A model generated the notes under the pieces. It did not search any database and was not told where the DNA came from. It saw only the letters and a program-made list of their open reading frames with translations. Source: Halopseudomonas oceani (GTDB lineage Bacteria; Pseudomonadota; Gammaproteobacteria; Pseudomonadales; Pseudomonadaceae). From it: a stretch of 64,000 nucleotides of DNA. The DNA lies in assembly GCF_002903165.1 (NCBI RefSeq), contig NZ_PPSK01000004.1, forward strand, positions 267,483 to 331,482. Direction: 5' to 3'. Each line of letters opens with the position of its first letter. The stretch's first letter is position 1. The translations under genes and the position numbers were made by a program. This document shows, piece by piece, positions 53,804 through 62,159 of the stretch.

Positions 53804-54433
53804 ATGCAATTTGAATCCGCCTTCCTGCCCCTACTGATCTTCGCCAAGGCACCGGAGCCGGGCCAGGTGAAAACCAGACTGATTCCCGCTCTCGGCGCCG
53901 GCGGCGCCCGCGATCTCTACCTCAAACTGCTGCAACGCACCCTGACCCAGACCTTCGACTGGCCGGGGCAACGCTTCCTGTACGCCACCAATCCAGAGCA
54001 CCCAGTACTGCGCGCATTGGCCAGCGAACATGGTCTTAAGCTGCGGCAACAGTGCGGTGAGGACCTCGGCGAACGCATGGCCAATGCCATTGCCGAGCAT
54101 CCCGATGGCGCCCTGCTGATTGGCAGCGACTGCCCCAACATGGACAGCACACACGTGCTCGCCGCCTGCCGTGCACTAAATCGGCACGACACCGCGATCA
54201 TTCCCAGTGAAGACGGCGGCTACGTGCTGATCGGCCAGCGTGAAGCCAACCCGGCCCCCTTTCAAAATATGGACTGGAGCCACGAGCAGGTCCTGAGCGA
54301 TACCCGCCAGCGCCTTGAAGCCGCTGGCCTAAGCCTGTGGGTAGGCCCAGCGCTCTGGGATCTGGACACGCCCGAGGACCTAGCCCGTTTGCACGGCGAG
54401 CTGCGAGACACAACGCTGCAGAATGCAGTGTGA
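53804..54433 (+). CDS. TIGR04282-type arsenosugar-cluster glycosyltransferase
   Basis: A 209-aa nucleotidyl/glycosyltransferase of the DUF2064 family. Characteristic motifs are LLIFAKAPEPGQVKTRLIPALGA, FLYATNPEHP, GERMANAI, GALLIGSDCPNMD and IIPSEDGGYVLIGQR. It commonly accompanies TIGR04283 and ArsS in predicted arsenosugar loci. It starts 177 bp after the previous gene, the only sizeable gap in the cluster; no promoter is evident there. Last gene of the cluster. Confidence 0.88.
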   Translation: MQFESAFLPLLIFAKAPEPGQVKTRLIPALGAGGARDLYLKLLQRTLTQTFDWPGQRFLYATNPEHPVLRALASEHGLKLRQQCGEDLGERMANAIAEHPDGALLIGSDCPNMDSTHVLAACRALNRHDTAIIPSEDGGYVLIGQREANPAPFQNMDWSHEQVLSDTRQRLEAAGLSLWVGPALWDLDTPEDLARLHGELRDTTLQNAV

Positions 54434-54452
54434 GGAATTTGTCTCGCCCGCA

Positions 54453-54496
54453 CTAATAATGCATACCCCATGTTATTAGGTTGACTTATGCATACC
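54453..54496. promoter_or_regulatory. Inverted and direct repeats upstream of the acyl-CoA dehydrogenase gene
   Basis: CTAATAA (54453-54459) and TTATTAG (54473-54479) form an inverted repeat. ATGCATACC occurs at 54459-54467 and 54488-54496. A TTGACT -35-like hexamer (54481-54486) lies between them, but no clear -10 is seen. Candidate operator for the downstream operon. Confidence 0.45.
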
Positions 54497-54594
54497 TATT
54501 GCCACTGACGCTACATCGTTCTCCTTTGGCGCGGGTGACTATATGGTCAGCAGCATCGCACGCCCCCCAACGAACCATTGCCAAAGGATTCAAC

Positions 54595-55791
54595 ATGTTT
54601 GACCTCAGCCCCCGCGTACAGGACCTGAAAACCAAGCTTCAGGGTTTTATGGATGAGCACATCTACCCCAACGAAGCCGTGTTCTACGAGCAGGTAAAAC
54701 AGAATAAGTGGGGCCACCCGGCAATCCTTGAAGAACTCAAGGAAAAGGCCCGTGCGCAGGGTCTGTGGAACCTGTTCCTGCCCGAATCCGAGCGTGGCGC
54801 CGGCCTCACCAACGAAGAGTACGCCCACCTGTGTGAAATCATGGGCCGCGTTTCCTTCGCCGGTGAAGTCTTCAACTGCAACGCGCCGGACACCGGCAAC
54901 ATGGAAACCATCGAGCGCTACGGCAATGAAGAGCAAAAAGAGCAATGGCTCAAGCCGCTGCTGGCGGGTGAAATCCGCTCCTGCTTCTCCATGACCGAAC
55001 CGGACGTAGCCTCCTCCGATGCCACCAACATCCAGTGCGAAATCCGCCGCGAAGGTGACGAGTACGTCATCAACGGCACCAAGTGGTGGTCCTCCGGGGC
55101 GATGAACGAGCACTGCAAGATCGCCATCGTCATGGGCAAGACCGACGCCAACGCGCCGAAGCACCTGCAACAGAGCATGATTCTGGTGCCGCTGGACACC
55201 CCCGGCGTGAAGATCGTTCGTGACCTGCATGTATTCGGTTACGACCACGCCCCGCACGGCCATGCCGAAATCGAATACAACAATGTGCGCGTCCCGGTTT
55301 CCAACATCCTGCTGGGTGAGGGTCGCGGCTTCGAGATCGCCCAAGGTCGCCTTGGCCCGGGCCGCATCCATCACTGCATGCGCAGCATCGGCATCGCCGA
55401 ACGCGCACTGGAAGCCATGTGCCGCCGTGCTGGCGAGCGCGTTGCCTTTGGCAAGCCGATGTACAAGCTGGGCAGCGTGCCAGAAATGATCGCCCGCTCC
55501 CGTTGCGAGATCGACCAGGCCCGCCTGCTGACCCTGCATGCCGCCCGCAGCATGGACAAGTTCGGCAACAAGGTTGCCCGTCAGCAGATCGCCATGATCA
55601 AAGCTGTTGCCCCGACCATGGCCTGCAACGTCATCGACCGCGCCATTCAGATCTTCGGCGCCAAGGGCGTGTGCCAGGACACCTTCCTCGCCTCCGCCTA
55701 CGCCAAGGCCCGTACCCTGCGTCTGGCCGACGGCCCGGACGAGGTGCATCTGAACGCCATCGCCAAAATGGAAATGAGCCAATACCTGTAA
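54595..55791 (+). CDS. Acyl-CoA dehydrogenase family protein
   Basis: A 398-aa flavoprotein of the ACAD fold. The FAD/substrate motif [21 protein letters not shown] and the C-terminal [40 protein letters not shown] are typical of the ACAD10/11-like branch. The start at 54595 ([15 protein letters not shown]) has AAAGGA upstream; a longer frame is not family-like. It leads a run of SDR, ACAD10-like kinase, SurE and SDR genes. In the ACAD10/11 pathway this enzyme acts on 4-phosphoryl-acyl-CoA; that role here is inference. Confidence 0.88.
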   Translation: MFDLSPRVQDLKTKLQGFMDEHIYPNEAVFYEQVKQNKWGHPAILEELKEKARAQGLWNLFLPESERGAGLTNEEYAHLCEIMGRVSFAGEVFNCNAPDTGNMETIERYGNEEQKEQWLKPLLAGEIRSCFSMTEPDVASSDATNIQCEIRREGDEYVINGTKWWSSGAMNEHCKIAIVMGKTDANAPKHLQQSMILVPLDTPGVKIVRDLHVFGYDHAPHGHAEIEYNNVRVPVSNILLGEGRGFEIAQGRLGPGRIHHCMRSIGIAERALEAMCRRAGERVAFGKPMYKLGSVPEMIARSRCEIDQARLLTLHAARSMDKFGNKVARQQIAMIKAVAPTMACNVIDRAIQIFGAKGVCQDTFLASAYAKARTLRLADGPDEVHLNAIAKMEMSQYL

Positions 55792-55802
55792 GGGCAGCGT
55801 CA

Positions 55803-55869
55803 AGCCGCAAGCTCCAAGCCTAAAGCTGACCGTGCACTGGTTTTAGCCTGAGGTTTGAAGCTTGTGGCT
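55803..55869. repeat. Long imperfect hairpin repeat (GCTTGTGGCT family), copy 1
   Basis: The 24-nt arms 55803-55826 and 55846-55869 pair at about 19-22 positions, counting G-U, with a 19-nt loop. The right arm contains GCTTGTGGCT, shared with the element at 58704-58854. It sits between two genes of the operon. Confidence 0.6.
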
Positions 55870-55887
55870 CGAGCAAAGCGAGGTTCT

Positions 55888-56652
55888 ATGAGCAAGCTGT
55901 TTGATCTGACCGGCAAGGTCGCCATCATCACCGGTTCGACCAAGGGCATCGGCAAGTCGATTGCCGAGGAATACGCCAAGGCTGGCGCCAAGGTTGTGAT
56001 TTCCAGCCGCAAGGCCGACGTTTGTCAGCAGGTTGCGGACGAGCTGCGCAGTCAGGGCTTCGATGCGCTGCCGGTTGCCTGCCATGTGGGCGACAAGGCC
56101 CAGCTACAGAACCTGGTTGATCGCACCCTCGAAGCCTTTGGCCGCATCGACGTGCTGGTCTGTAACGCTGCCACCAACCCGGTCTATGGCCCGACCCACA
56201 AAGTCAGCGACGAGGCCTTCGACAAGATCATGGGCACCAACGTCAAGGGCACCTTCTGGCTGTGCAACATGGTCATCCCGCACATGGTCGAGCAAGGTGG
56301 TGGTTCCATCGTCCTGCTGTCAAGCATTGCGGGGCTGCGTGCCAGCGCCAATATCGGCGTCTACGGCATGTCCAAGGCGGCTGAAGCCGGCCTGGCCCGC
56401 AACCTGTCGCTGGAGTGGGGCCCGCAGGGCATCCGCGTCAACAGCATCGCCCCCGGCCTGATCCGTACCGATTTTGCCCAGGCCCTGCTGGAAGATCCGG
56501 ACCGCCTGCGCAAGGTGGAAGAGAAGCTGCCACTGCGCCGCGTAGGCGAGCCGGTGGACATCGCCGGGGTGGCGCTGTTCCTGGCTTCCAGCGCTTCGGC
56601 GTACGTTACCGGGCAGACCATCGTCGCCGACGGCGGCGATACCATTGCCTGA
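55888..56652 (+). CDS. SDR-family oxidoreductase (first copy in operon)
   Basis: A 254-aa short-chain dehydrogenase. Cofactor site ITGSTKGIGKSIAEE; CNAATNP for the NAG block; catalytic SSIAG...YGMSKAA with Tyr and Lys; C-terminal VADGGDTIA. The basic residue after the Gly motif (SRKAD at strand 2) suggests NADP(H). ATG at 55888 follows GCGAGG; upstream in-frame sequence is part of the hairpin repeat. Probably interconverts a hydroxyacyl and ketoacyl intermediate of this operon. Confidence 0.87.
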   Translation: MSKLFDLTGKVAIITGSTKGIGKSIAEEYAKAGAKVVISSRKADVCQQVADELRSQGFDALPVACHVGDKAQLQNLVDRTLEAFGRIDVLVCNAATNPVYGPTHKVSDEAFDKIMGTNVKGTFWLCNMVIPHMVEQGGGSIVLLSSIAGLRASANIGVYGMSKAAEAGLARNLSLEWGPQGIRVNSIAPGLIRTDFAQALLEDPDRLRKVEEKLPLRRVGEPVDIAGVALFLASSASAYVTGQTIVADGGDTIA

Positions 56653-56746
56653 TAACGCCTGATTCACCTCGCTGTTCAACGCGCCAGGGTTCGCCCTGGC
56701 GTGTTATTTTTGCCTACTTGACCCATCAACAACAGGATCTTCAAAG

Positions 56747-57793
56747 ATGAGCGGAGCGACCCTGATTGACGTATTGCCTGCCCACAAGTTCGACGAGGCA
56801 AAGCTCGCCAACTACCTGCAGGACTACCTTCCGGGAGCCAACCAGGGCATCAAGGTGCAGCAATTTCAGGGTGGCCAGTCCAACCCGACATTCCTGCTGG
56901 AAATCGCCGGCAAGCGCTACGTACTGCGCAAGAAGCCGCCGGGAAAACTGCTGCCGTCAGCCCACATGGTCGAGCGCGAGTTCCAGGTCATCAACGCCCT
57001 GGGCAAGACCGACGTGCCGGTACCAACCGCACGCCTGCTGTGTGAAGACCCAGAGATCATCGGCACCGCGTTCTACGTTATGGATTACGTCGAAGGCCGC
57101 GTCTACTCCCAGCCGCTGCTGAGCGAGGTAGCGCAGGAAGAGCGCATGCCGATCTACCAGTCCATGATCGAAACCATGGCCAAGATGCACAACGCCGACT
57201 GGAAGGCCATCGGCCTGGAAGGCTACGGCAAGCCCGACAACTACATCGCCCGTCAGGTCAAACGCTGGGGTGGCCAGTTTGAAGCCAGCCGCACCCACGA
57301 CATGCCCGCTATGGACGCCCTGATGAAGTGGCTGCCGGAGAACATCCCGGCTGATGAAAGCACCACCATCGCCCATGGCGACTTCCGAATCGGCAACCTG
57401 ATGCTGCACCCGACCGAGTCCAAGGTCGTATCCATCCTCGACTGGGAGCTGGCAACCCTCGGCCACCCGCTGTCGGATCTGGCCTACTGCTGCCTGCCGT
57501 ACCACATGCCGGTCAACGTCGACGGCGCCAAGGGCATGGTCGGTGCCGATCTGAAATCCCTCGGTCTGCCGGAAGAGCAACAACTGCTGGATTGGTACTG
57601 CGAATACACCGGCCGCAGCGGTGTGCCGAACTGGAACTACTACATCGCCTTCTCGTTGTTCCGTCTGGCCGCCATTGTGCAAGGTGTTTACCACCGCGCA
57701 CTGCAAGGCAACGCCAGCAACGCCGACGCCCTGGAAGTCGGCAAACGCGCCAGCCTGCTGGCTGAGCGCGGCTGGGAAATCGCCCAGAAGTAA
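56747..57793 (+). CDS. ACAD10/LvaA-like phosphotransferase (APH family)
   Basis: A 348-aa aminoglycoside-phosphotransferase-fold kinase. Key motifs: FQGGQSNPTFLLEIAGKRYVLRKKPPGKLLPSAH (ATP-binding Lys), TIAHGDFRIGNLMLHP (catalytic Asp) and SILDWELATLGHPLSDLAY (Mg2+ Asp). These are the ACAD10/11 N-terminal and LvaA sequences, not drug-resistance APHs. LvaA phosphorylates 4-hydroxyacyl-CoA in levulinate catabolism. Co-location with an ACAD and SDRs supports a comparable role. Confidence 0.87.
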   Translation: MSGATLIDVLPAHKFDEAKLANYLQDYLPGANQGIKVQQFQGGQSNPTFLLEIAGKRYVLRKKPPGKLLPSAHMVEREFQVINALGKTDVPVPTARLLCEDPEIIGTAFYVMDYVEGRVYSQPLLSEVAQEERMPIYQSMIETMAKMHNADWKAIGLEGYGKPDNYIARQVKRWGGQFEASRTHDMPAMDALMKWLPENIPADESTTIAHGDFRIGNLMLHPTESKVVSILDWELATLGHPLSDLAYCCLPYHMPVNVDGAKGMVGADLKSLGLPEEQQLLDWYCEYTGRSGVPNWNYYIAFSLFRLAAIVQGVYHRALQGNASNADALEVGKRASLLAERGWEIAQK

Positions 57794-57866
57794 GACCAAA
57801 CGGGGCCGCGTCAGCTGCCCCGTTGCACATTCAAGCCCCACCCGTTTCCAACAATGAGGATTGCCA

Positions 57867-58703
57867 ATGAGCAAACCCGTCAAGCGCGTACTGCTGACCA
57901 ACGACGACGGCTGGCGCGGCCCGGGCCTGCAAGTGCTCGAAGAGATTGCCAACGAGATCGCCGAGGAAGTGTGGATCGTCTCGCCCGATCTGGACCAAAG
58001 CGGCGTGTCCATGTCCATCTCCGTCCACCACCCGCTGCGCGTTCACCAGTTTGAAGAACACCGGTTCAGCGTCAGTGGCACTCCCAGTGACTGCGTCCTG
58101 CTCGGCGTTGCCGAACTGCTGCCGGTCAAACCCGATCTGGTGCTATCCGGCGTCAACAACGGCGCCAACATCAGCGACTCGGTCGCCTACTCCGGCACCA
58201 TCGGCGGCGCCCTTACCGGCACCCTGCTTGGCATTCCGTCCATCGCCCTCAGCCAGGCCTACATCCCCGGCAACGACGTACATTGGGAAACCTCCCGCCA
58301 GTACGGTGCCAACCTGGTTCGCCAACTGCTGGACGCCGGCTGGCCGGAAGACTGTGCCATGAACATCAACTTCCCGGCACGTGCACCAGAAGACGTCCGT
58401 GGCGTCGCCATCTGCCGCCCGCAACGCGGCAGCATCGGCGGCGTGAACATCGAGCGCCGGGAAGACACCCGCGGCGTGCCCTACTACTGGCTCGGCTTCC
58501 AGCGCCAGACCGACCGCATCACCGGCCGCCAGACCGACGTCGGCGCCCTGCGCGACGGCCTGATCGCCCTGTCCCCGGTACGCTTCGAACGCGACATCGC
58601 CAGCAGCTGGAAAGTCGACACCAGCGACATGGCCAACCAGTTGGGTATTGATCCGAACGGCGACAACGTCGCTGTAGCGGATGATCCGAGTATTAGTCAT
58701 TAA
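57867..58703 (+). CDS. SurE-family 5'/3'-nucleotidase paralogue
   Basis: A 278-aa SurE-fold phosphatase. Metal and active-site motifs: VLLTNDDGWRGPGL (Asp13/Asp14), SVSGTPSDCVLLG, VLSGVNNGANISDSVAYSGTIGGA and ALSQAY. ATG 57867 with GAGGATT is chosen over a TTG six nt earlier. The housekeeping surE of pseudomonads lies by pcm, nlpD and rpoS; that context is absent, so this is a second, specialised copy placed in an acyl-CoA operon. Confidence 0.85.
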   Translation: MSKPVKRVLLTNDDGWRGPGLQVLEEIANEIAEEVWIVSPDLDQSGVSMSISVHHPLRVHQFEEHRFSVSGTPSDCVLLGVAELLPVKPDLVLSGVNNGANISDSVAYSGTIGGALTGTLLGIPSIALSQAYIPGNDVHWETSRQYGANLVRQLLDAGWPEDCAMNINFPARAPEDVRGVAICRPQRGSIGGVNIERREDTRGVPYYWLGFQRQTDRITGRQTDVGALRDGLIALSPVRFERDIASSWKVDTSDMANQLGIDPNGDNVAVADDPSISH

Positions 58704-58854
58704 CGCAGCTGCAAGCTGCAACAGGGTGCGCAGTGCGACAGGCCAGTCAATTGTTTTCACGGCCTGTAACGCCCCTGCTGGACTTTGAGACAACCCGCGC
58801 AGGTCAACACCGCGCCAGCTTTGCTTGCAGCTTGTCGCTTGTGGCTTGCCGCTT
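58704..58854. repeat. Intergenic repeat (GCTTGTGGCT family), copy 2
   Basis: CAAGCTGCAA (58712-58721) is matched by its inverse TTGCAGCTTG (58825-58834). GCTTGTGGCTTG near 58836-58847 resembles copy 1. The central part (about 58722-58824) has no clear structure or gene. Confidence 0.5.
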
Positions 58855-58874
58855 TCGCCCCAAAGGAGTTTGAA

Positions 58875-59663
58875 ATGCAACGCTTCGAGAACAGAATCGC
58901 CCTGATCACCGGTGCCGGCAGCGGCATCGGCCGTGCCACCGCCAAACGTCTGGCCAGCGAAGGCGCGCGCCTGATGCTGGTGGACCGCAACGCCGAAGGT
59001 CTGGAACAGACCATCAAGGAACTACCGGCCGGCGCCGAGGTGCTGCACCGCGCACTGGACGTCAGTGACGAAGCAGCCGTTGAGCAATGCGTCGCCGACA
59101 CCGTGGCCCACTACGGCCGCCTGGACGTGCTCTGCAACAACGCCGGTATCGCCGGTGGTGACTACAGCATCGCCACCGATCAGAGCCTGGAAACCTGGCA
59201 GAAGATCATCAACGTCAACCTGTTCGGCGTCATGCTGTTCACCAAGTACGCCTCGCGTCAGATGCGCGACCAGAACGGCGGCGCTATCGTCAACACCGCC
59301 TCGGTGGCAGGTATTCGCTCCGGCGCTGGCGGTAACGCCTACAGCGCCTCCAAGGCTGGCGTGATCAACTTCACCATGACCGCCGCCTGCGACCTAGGCC
59401 AGTTCAACATTCGCGTCAACGCCGTCTGCCCCGGCCTGATCGAAACCGGCATGACCGCCCCAGTGTTCAAGTACGCCCGCGAGAACAACAAGGAAGAGAA
59501 GCTCGGCACCCGCTGCGAGCTGCGCCGCTATGGCCGTCCTGAAGAGATCGCCGGTGCCATTGCCTTCCTCGCCAGTGAAGATGCCAGCTACGTTACCGGC
59601 CAGGCCCTGGCGGTTGACGGCGGCAACACCGCGTCACTCAACCTGCCCGGCATGAAGTTCTAA
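58875..59663 (+). CDS. SDR-family oxidoreductase (second copy in operon)
   Basis: A 262-aa short-chain dehydrogenase. Motifs: LITGAGSGIGRATAKRL, VDRNAEG (acidic strand-2 end, favours NAD), CNNAGIAGG, NTASVAG with catalytic Ser, NAYSASKAGVINF with Tyr/Lys, and LAVDGGNTAS. ATG 58875 has AAAGGAG upstream. It is about 25-30% similar by eye to the first SDR, so not a recent duplicate. Likely a hydroxyacyl dehydrogenase step of the same pathway. Confidence 0.87.
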   Translation: MQRFENRIALITGAGSGIGRATAKRLASEGARLMLVDRNAEGLEQTIKELPAGAEVLHRALDVSDEAAVEQCVADTVAHYGRLDVLCNNAGIAGGDYSIATDQSLETWQKIINVNLFGVMLFTKYASRQMRDQNGGAIVNTASVAGIRSGAGGNAYSASKAGVINFTMTAACDLGQFNIRVNAVCPGLIETGMTAPVFKYARENNKEEKLGTRCELRRYGRPEEIAGAIAFLASEDASYVTGQALAVDGGNTASLNLPGMKF

Positions 59664-59806
59664 TGCCCAGAGGTCTGTCGCCCCCGTCACCCAACGGGGG
59701 CGGCTTGAGCCTGCCCTTCCCTTGCGCCATCATGGCCGGACGCACTCAACCACCGGCCGCCCCATGCTGTACCTCACCCTGCCACACCTGATCCCGGATA
59801 CCCGCC

Positions 59807-60460
59807 ATGCAAGGCCTGCTTGACCTTGGCGCGCCCGAGCCAGCGACAAAGCAGCAGATCGGCCCGGACGCCTGGCTGCTGAAAGGCTTTGCCCTGAGCG
59901 ATGCCGACGCCCTGCTGGCCGCCATCGAGCAGATCGCCGCGCAGGCGCCCTTTCGTCATCAGGTCACCCCCGGCGGCTACACGATGTCCGCGGCCATGAG
60001 CAGCTGCGGCGCCTACGGCTGGGTGACGGATCGACACGGCTATCGCTACAGCCCGCAAGACCCGCAAAGCAACCAGCCCTGGCCCGCCATCCCCGCGCTG
60101 TTCGCAGAGCTGGCCGAGCGCGCCGCGCATAGCGCCGGTTTTGCGCACTTTGCGCCGGAAGCCTGCCTGATCAACCGCTACACCACCGGCGCGCGCATGG
60201 GCCTGCATCAAGACAAGGACGAGCAGGACTTCACCGCCCCCATCGTCTCGATCTCCCTCGGCGCACCCATCACCTTCCTGTTTGGTGGTCCCAACCGCAG
60301 CGACCCAACCAGCCGCTGGCTGCTGGAACATGGCGACGTGGTGGTCTGGGGCGGCGTCAGCCGGCTGTATTTTCATGGTGTCAGCCCGCTGGGCAAAAAG
60401 GCCAGCCATCCCACTACCGGCGCGGTGCGTTACAACCTGACCTTCAGGAAAGTACGCTGA
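59807..60460 (+). CDS. alkB: AlkB-family 2-oxoglutarate/Fe(II) DNA-alkylation dioxygenase
   Basis: A 217-aa AlkB protein. Fe(II) ligands are evident in MGLHQDKDEQDF (His134, Asp136) and LYFHGV (His190). 2-oxoglutarate-binding RYNLTFR closes the domain. The substrate-lid segment includes SAAMSSCGAYGW. The length equals E. coli AlkB (216). It repairs 1-methyladenine and 3-methylcytosine by oxidative demethylation. No Ada-like regulator is adjacent. It is convergent with the DapA-like gene. Confidence 0.93.
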   Translation: MQGLLDLGAPEPATKQQIGPDAWLLKGFALSDADALLAAIEQIAAQAPFRHQVTPGGYTMSAAMSSCGAYGWVTDRHGYRYSPQDPQSNQPWPAIPALFAELAERAAHSAGFAHFAPEACLINRYTTGARMGLHQDKDEQDFTAPIVSISLGAPITFLFGGPNRSDPTSRWLLEHGDVVVWGGVSRLYFHGVSPLGKKASHPTTGAVRYNLTFRKVR

Positions 60461-60482
60461 ACGCAGCGGGTACTCCGCCCGG

Positions 60483-61391
60483 TCATCCAACGCACTGCAG
60501 CTCGCCAGGCAGCGGCGCGCAGGGCTCCTCCCCCAGCATCTGCAGCACCCGATGAAGCAACTGAGCTGTCGCAGCCGCGGTCGGCTGCATCGGCTCCCGT
60601 AGTTCATTGGCCACCATCCCCTGCAGCGCCAGCGCGTATTTGATGACAGCAGGGTTGGGCTCAGCGAAGGCGATCTGTATCCAGGGCTGCAAACGAAAGA
60701 AAGTGCGGCGCGCGGCAAGCAGGTCGCCCCGCTCCAGCAGCCGGTGCATCTGCACAAACAGGTCGGTACGGATATGCGCGGCCGCCGATATGGCACCGAC
60801 AGCGCCCAGGCACTGACTGGCAAACATCTGCACATCCTCACCAGCGAGCACGTTGACATTGCCGTCGACAACCAGCGCCATGGTCGTCTCCGCATCCCCA
60901 CCGCAATCTTTGACCGCGACGATGCGCGGGTGACGCACGATGCGTCTCAGGGTCTCGCGCTCAATCCGCACCCCGGTGCGATAGGGAATGTCATAGAGCA
61001 CCACCGGCACCGTCGCCGCATCGGCAACCGTTTGAAAGAAGCGTTCCAACCCCTGCTGAGAAGGGCGAATATAGCAAGGCGCAGGCACCAGCAGCCCGGC
61101 CAGAGAACGCTGCTGGACCTCATGCTGAAACGCCAGCAGTTCACGCAGGTTGTTGCCGCTCAACCCCATAACCACCTGCTGCGGAGGCGCCCACTGCAGC
61201 ACCGCATCCAGCACCGCAAGCTGCTCGCCCTGACTCAACGCCGCCGCCTCGCCGGTCGAGCCGCAGACCACCAGCCCCGACACGCCATCGGACAGCAAGC
61301 GCTCCACCAGCCCCTGCAGCGCAATAAAATCCACCTCTCCCTCACGGAATGGTGTAACCAGCGCCACCCAGATCCCACGAAAATCAGACAT
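60483..61391 (-). CDS. Dihydrodipicolinate synthase/N-acetylneuraminate lyase family protein
   Basis: A 302-aa class I aldolase. It has GSTGEAAALSQGEQ, the Tyr motif VVLYDIPYRTG (Tyr133) and Schiff-base Lys161 in VAVKDCGG. These support a 4-hydroxy-tetrahydrodipicolinate synthase-like fold; some features (VPAPCYIRPSQQGL) are of the DapA type. No lysine genes flank it, and pseudomonads carry a separate main dapA, so a paralogue with another keto-acid substrate is quite possible. Monocistronic. Confidence 0.82.
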   Translation of the reverse strand: MSDFRGIWVALVTPFREGEVDFIALQGLVERLLSDGVSGLVVCGSTGEAAALSQGEQLAVLDAVLQWAPPQQVVMGLSGNNLRELLAFQHEVQQRSLAGLLVPAPCYIRPSQQGLERFFQTVADAATVPVVLYDIPYRTGVRIERETLRRIVRHPRIVAVKDCGGDAETTMALVVDGNVNVLAGEDVQMFASQCLGAVGAISAAAHIRTDLFVQMHRLLERGDLLAARRTFFRLQPWIQIAFAEPNPAVIKYALALQGMVANELREPMQPTAAATAQLLHRVLQMLGEEPCAPLPGELQCVG

Positions 61392-61713
61392 GCAAAAACT
61401 CCTTGTGGCAGACCGTCAAGTCACCGTCAGGAGGCGTGGGGATCAAACGTGAGGGAGGTGTAACCTAGCGCATGTTGTCCTGTCAGCCCATCTGACGGGA
61501 CAGCACGCCCCGGTCAAATGAGCGACTGTTTCTTGGATTTCTTGGCAACGGAGACGCACACGCCGACCGAGGCGAGAAGCCCAGGTGATAGCAGCGAATG
61601 GTCAAAGGAAGGGAACATGTAATGCCCGTTGCGTAAAATCCAGCCCGATAGTACGAAGCAGCAGGCGGAGCTGTCAACGCCGCAGTGCCAGCTAACGGCT
61701 CGCCCGCCCCGGC
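61392..61713. other. Intergenic stretch without a supported gene
   Basis: 322 bp. The one structure seen is an inverted repeat at 61476-61502 (TGTCCTGTCAG / CTGACGGGACA, one G-U) without a U-tract. A 34-codon frame at 61514-61618 on the minus strand has no ribosome site. Confidence 0.6.
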
Positions 61714-62043
61714 TCAGCTGCCAATCTCAAGCAACTTGATGCGCCCGCCGTCAAAGGCAAAGTGGTGCTGCAGCTCCACCGGGCTACCCGGGAAGTTGCC
61801 CGTCAGCCGCGCGATGACCACCAGCGCCTCACCGTCCTGCCAGGATTGTAGCGGCACCGCTACATAGCTGTACGCCTGTCGGGCAGCAAACTGCCACTCG
61901 ACAATGGCCGCCAAACCCTGATGGGTCTGGTTTTCATCGCGTACCGTAGCGTCGTCGCAAAAACACTCGGCAAGCCGCGTCATGCCCTGCCCATTGCTGA
62001 CTTCAAAATAGGTCTGTACGACATCCGGCAATGCAATACTCAT
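61714..62043 (-). CDS. NTF2-like (SnoaL-type) small protein
   Basis: A 109-aa protein of the nuclear transport factor 2-like superfamily. The pattern VVQTYFEVSNGQGMTRLAECFCDDATVRDE, GLAAIVEWQFAARQ and a final FAFDGGRIKLLEIG matches the cone-shaped fold. ATG at 62043 with GAGGAGAG upstream is chosen, since residues before it do not fit. Such proteins act as isomerases, dehydratases or stress proteins. Divergent from a LysR gene, which probably controls it. Confidence 0.85.
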   Translation of the reverse strand: MSIALPDVVQTYFEVSNGQGMTRLAECFCDDATVRDENQTHQGLAAIVEWQFAARQAYSYVAVPLQSWQDGEALVVIARLTGNFPGSPVELQHHFAFDGGRIKLLEIGS

Positions 62044-62102
62044 GATGTGCTCTCCTCTTCCGCAAACAGTGCGGGAACAGCAGTCATCTTGCCGGGCCAT
62101 TC

Positions 62103-62125
62103 TTAATTTGCTCAACTGGGATTAA
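62103..62125. promoter_or_regulatory. Inverted repeat in LysR/NTF2 gap (candidate LysR operator)
   Basis: TTAAT (62103-62107) and ATTAA (62121-62125) are separated by 13 bp in the 116-bp divergent gap, matching the size of LysR-type dyads. Confidence 0.45.
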
Positions 62126-62159
62126 AATAACGACCTATCCCAAAAAGCAGGATAATCCA

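Noticed and set aside
54547..55803. Minus-strand open frame of 418 codons opposite the acyl-CoA dehydrogenase
   Set aside because: Low-complexity composition rich in Gly, Val and His with no family features; the plus-strand ACAD is unambiguous.
56957..58018. Minus-strand open frame of 353 codons opposite the kinase gene
   Set aside because: Antisense shadow of the APH-family gene; no domain or start signal.
61514..61618. 34-codon minus-strand frame with a hydrophobic, Lys-ending tail
   Set aside because: No Shine-Dalgarno and no promoter; resembles chance coding.
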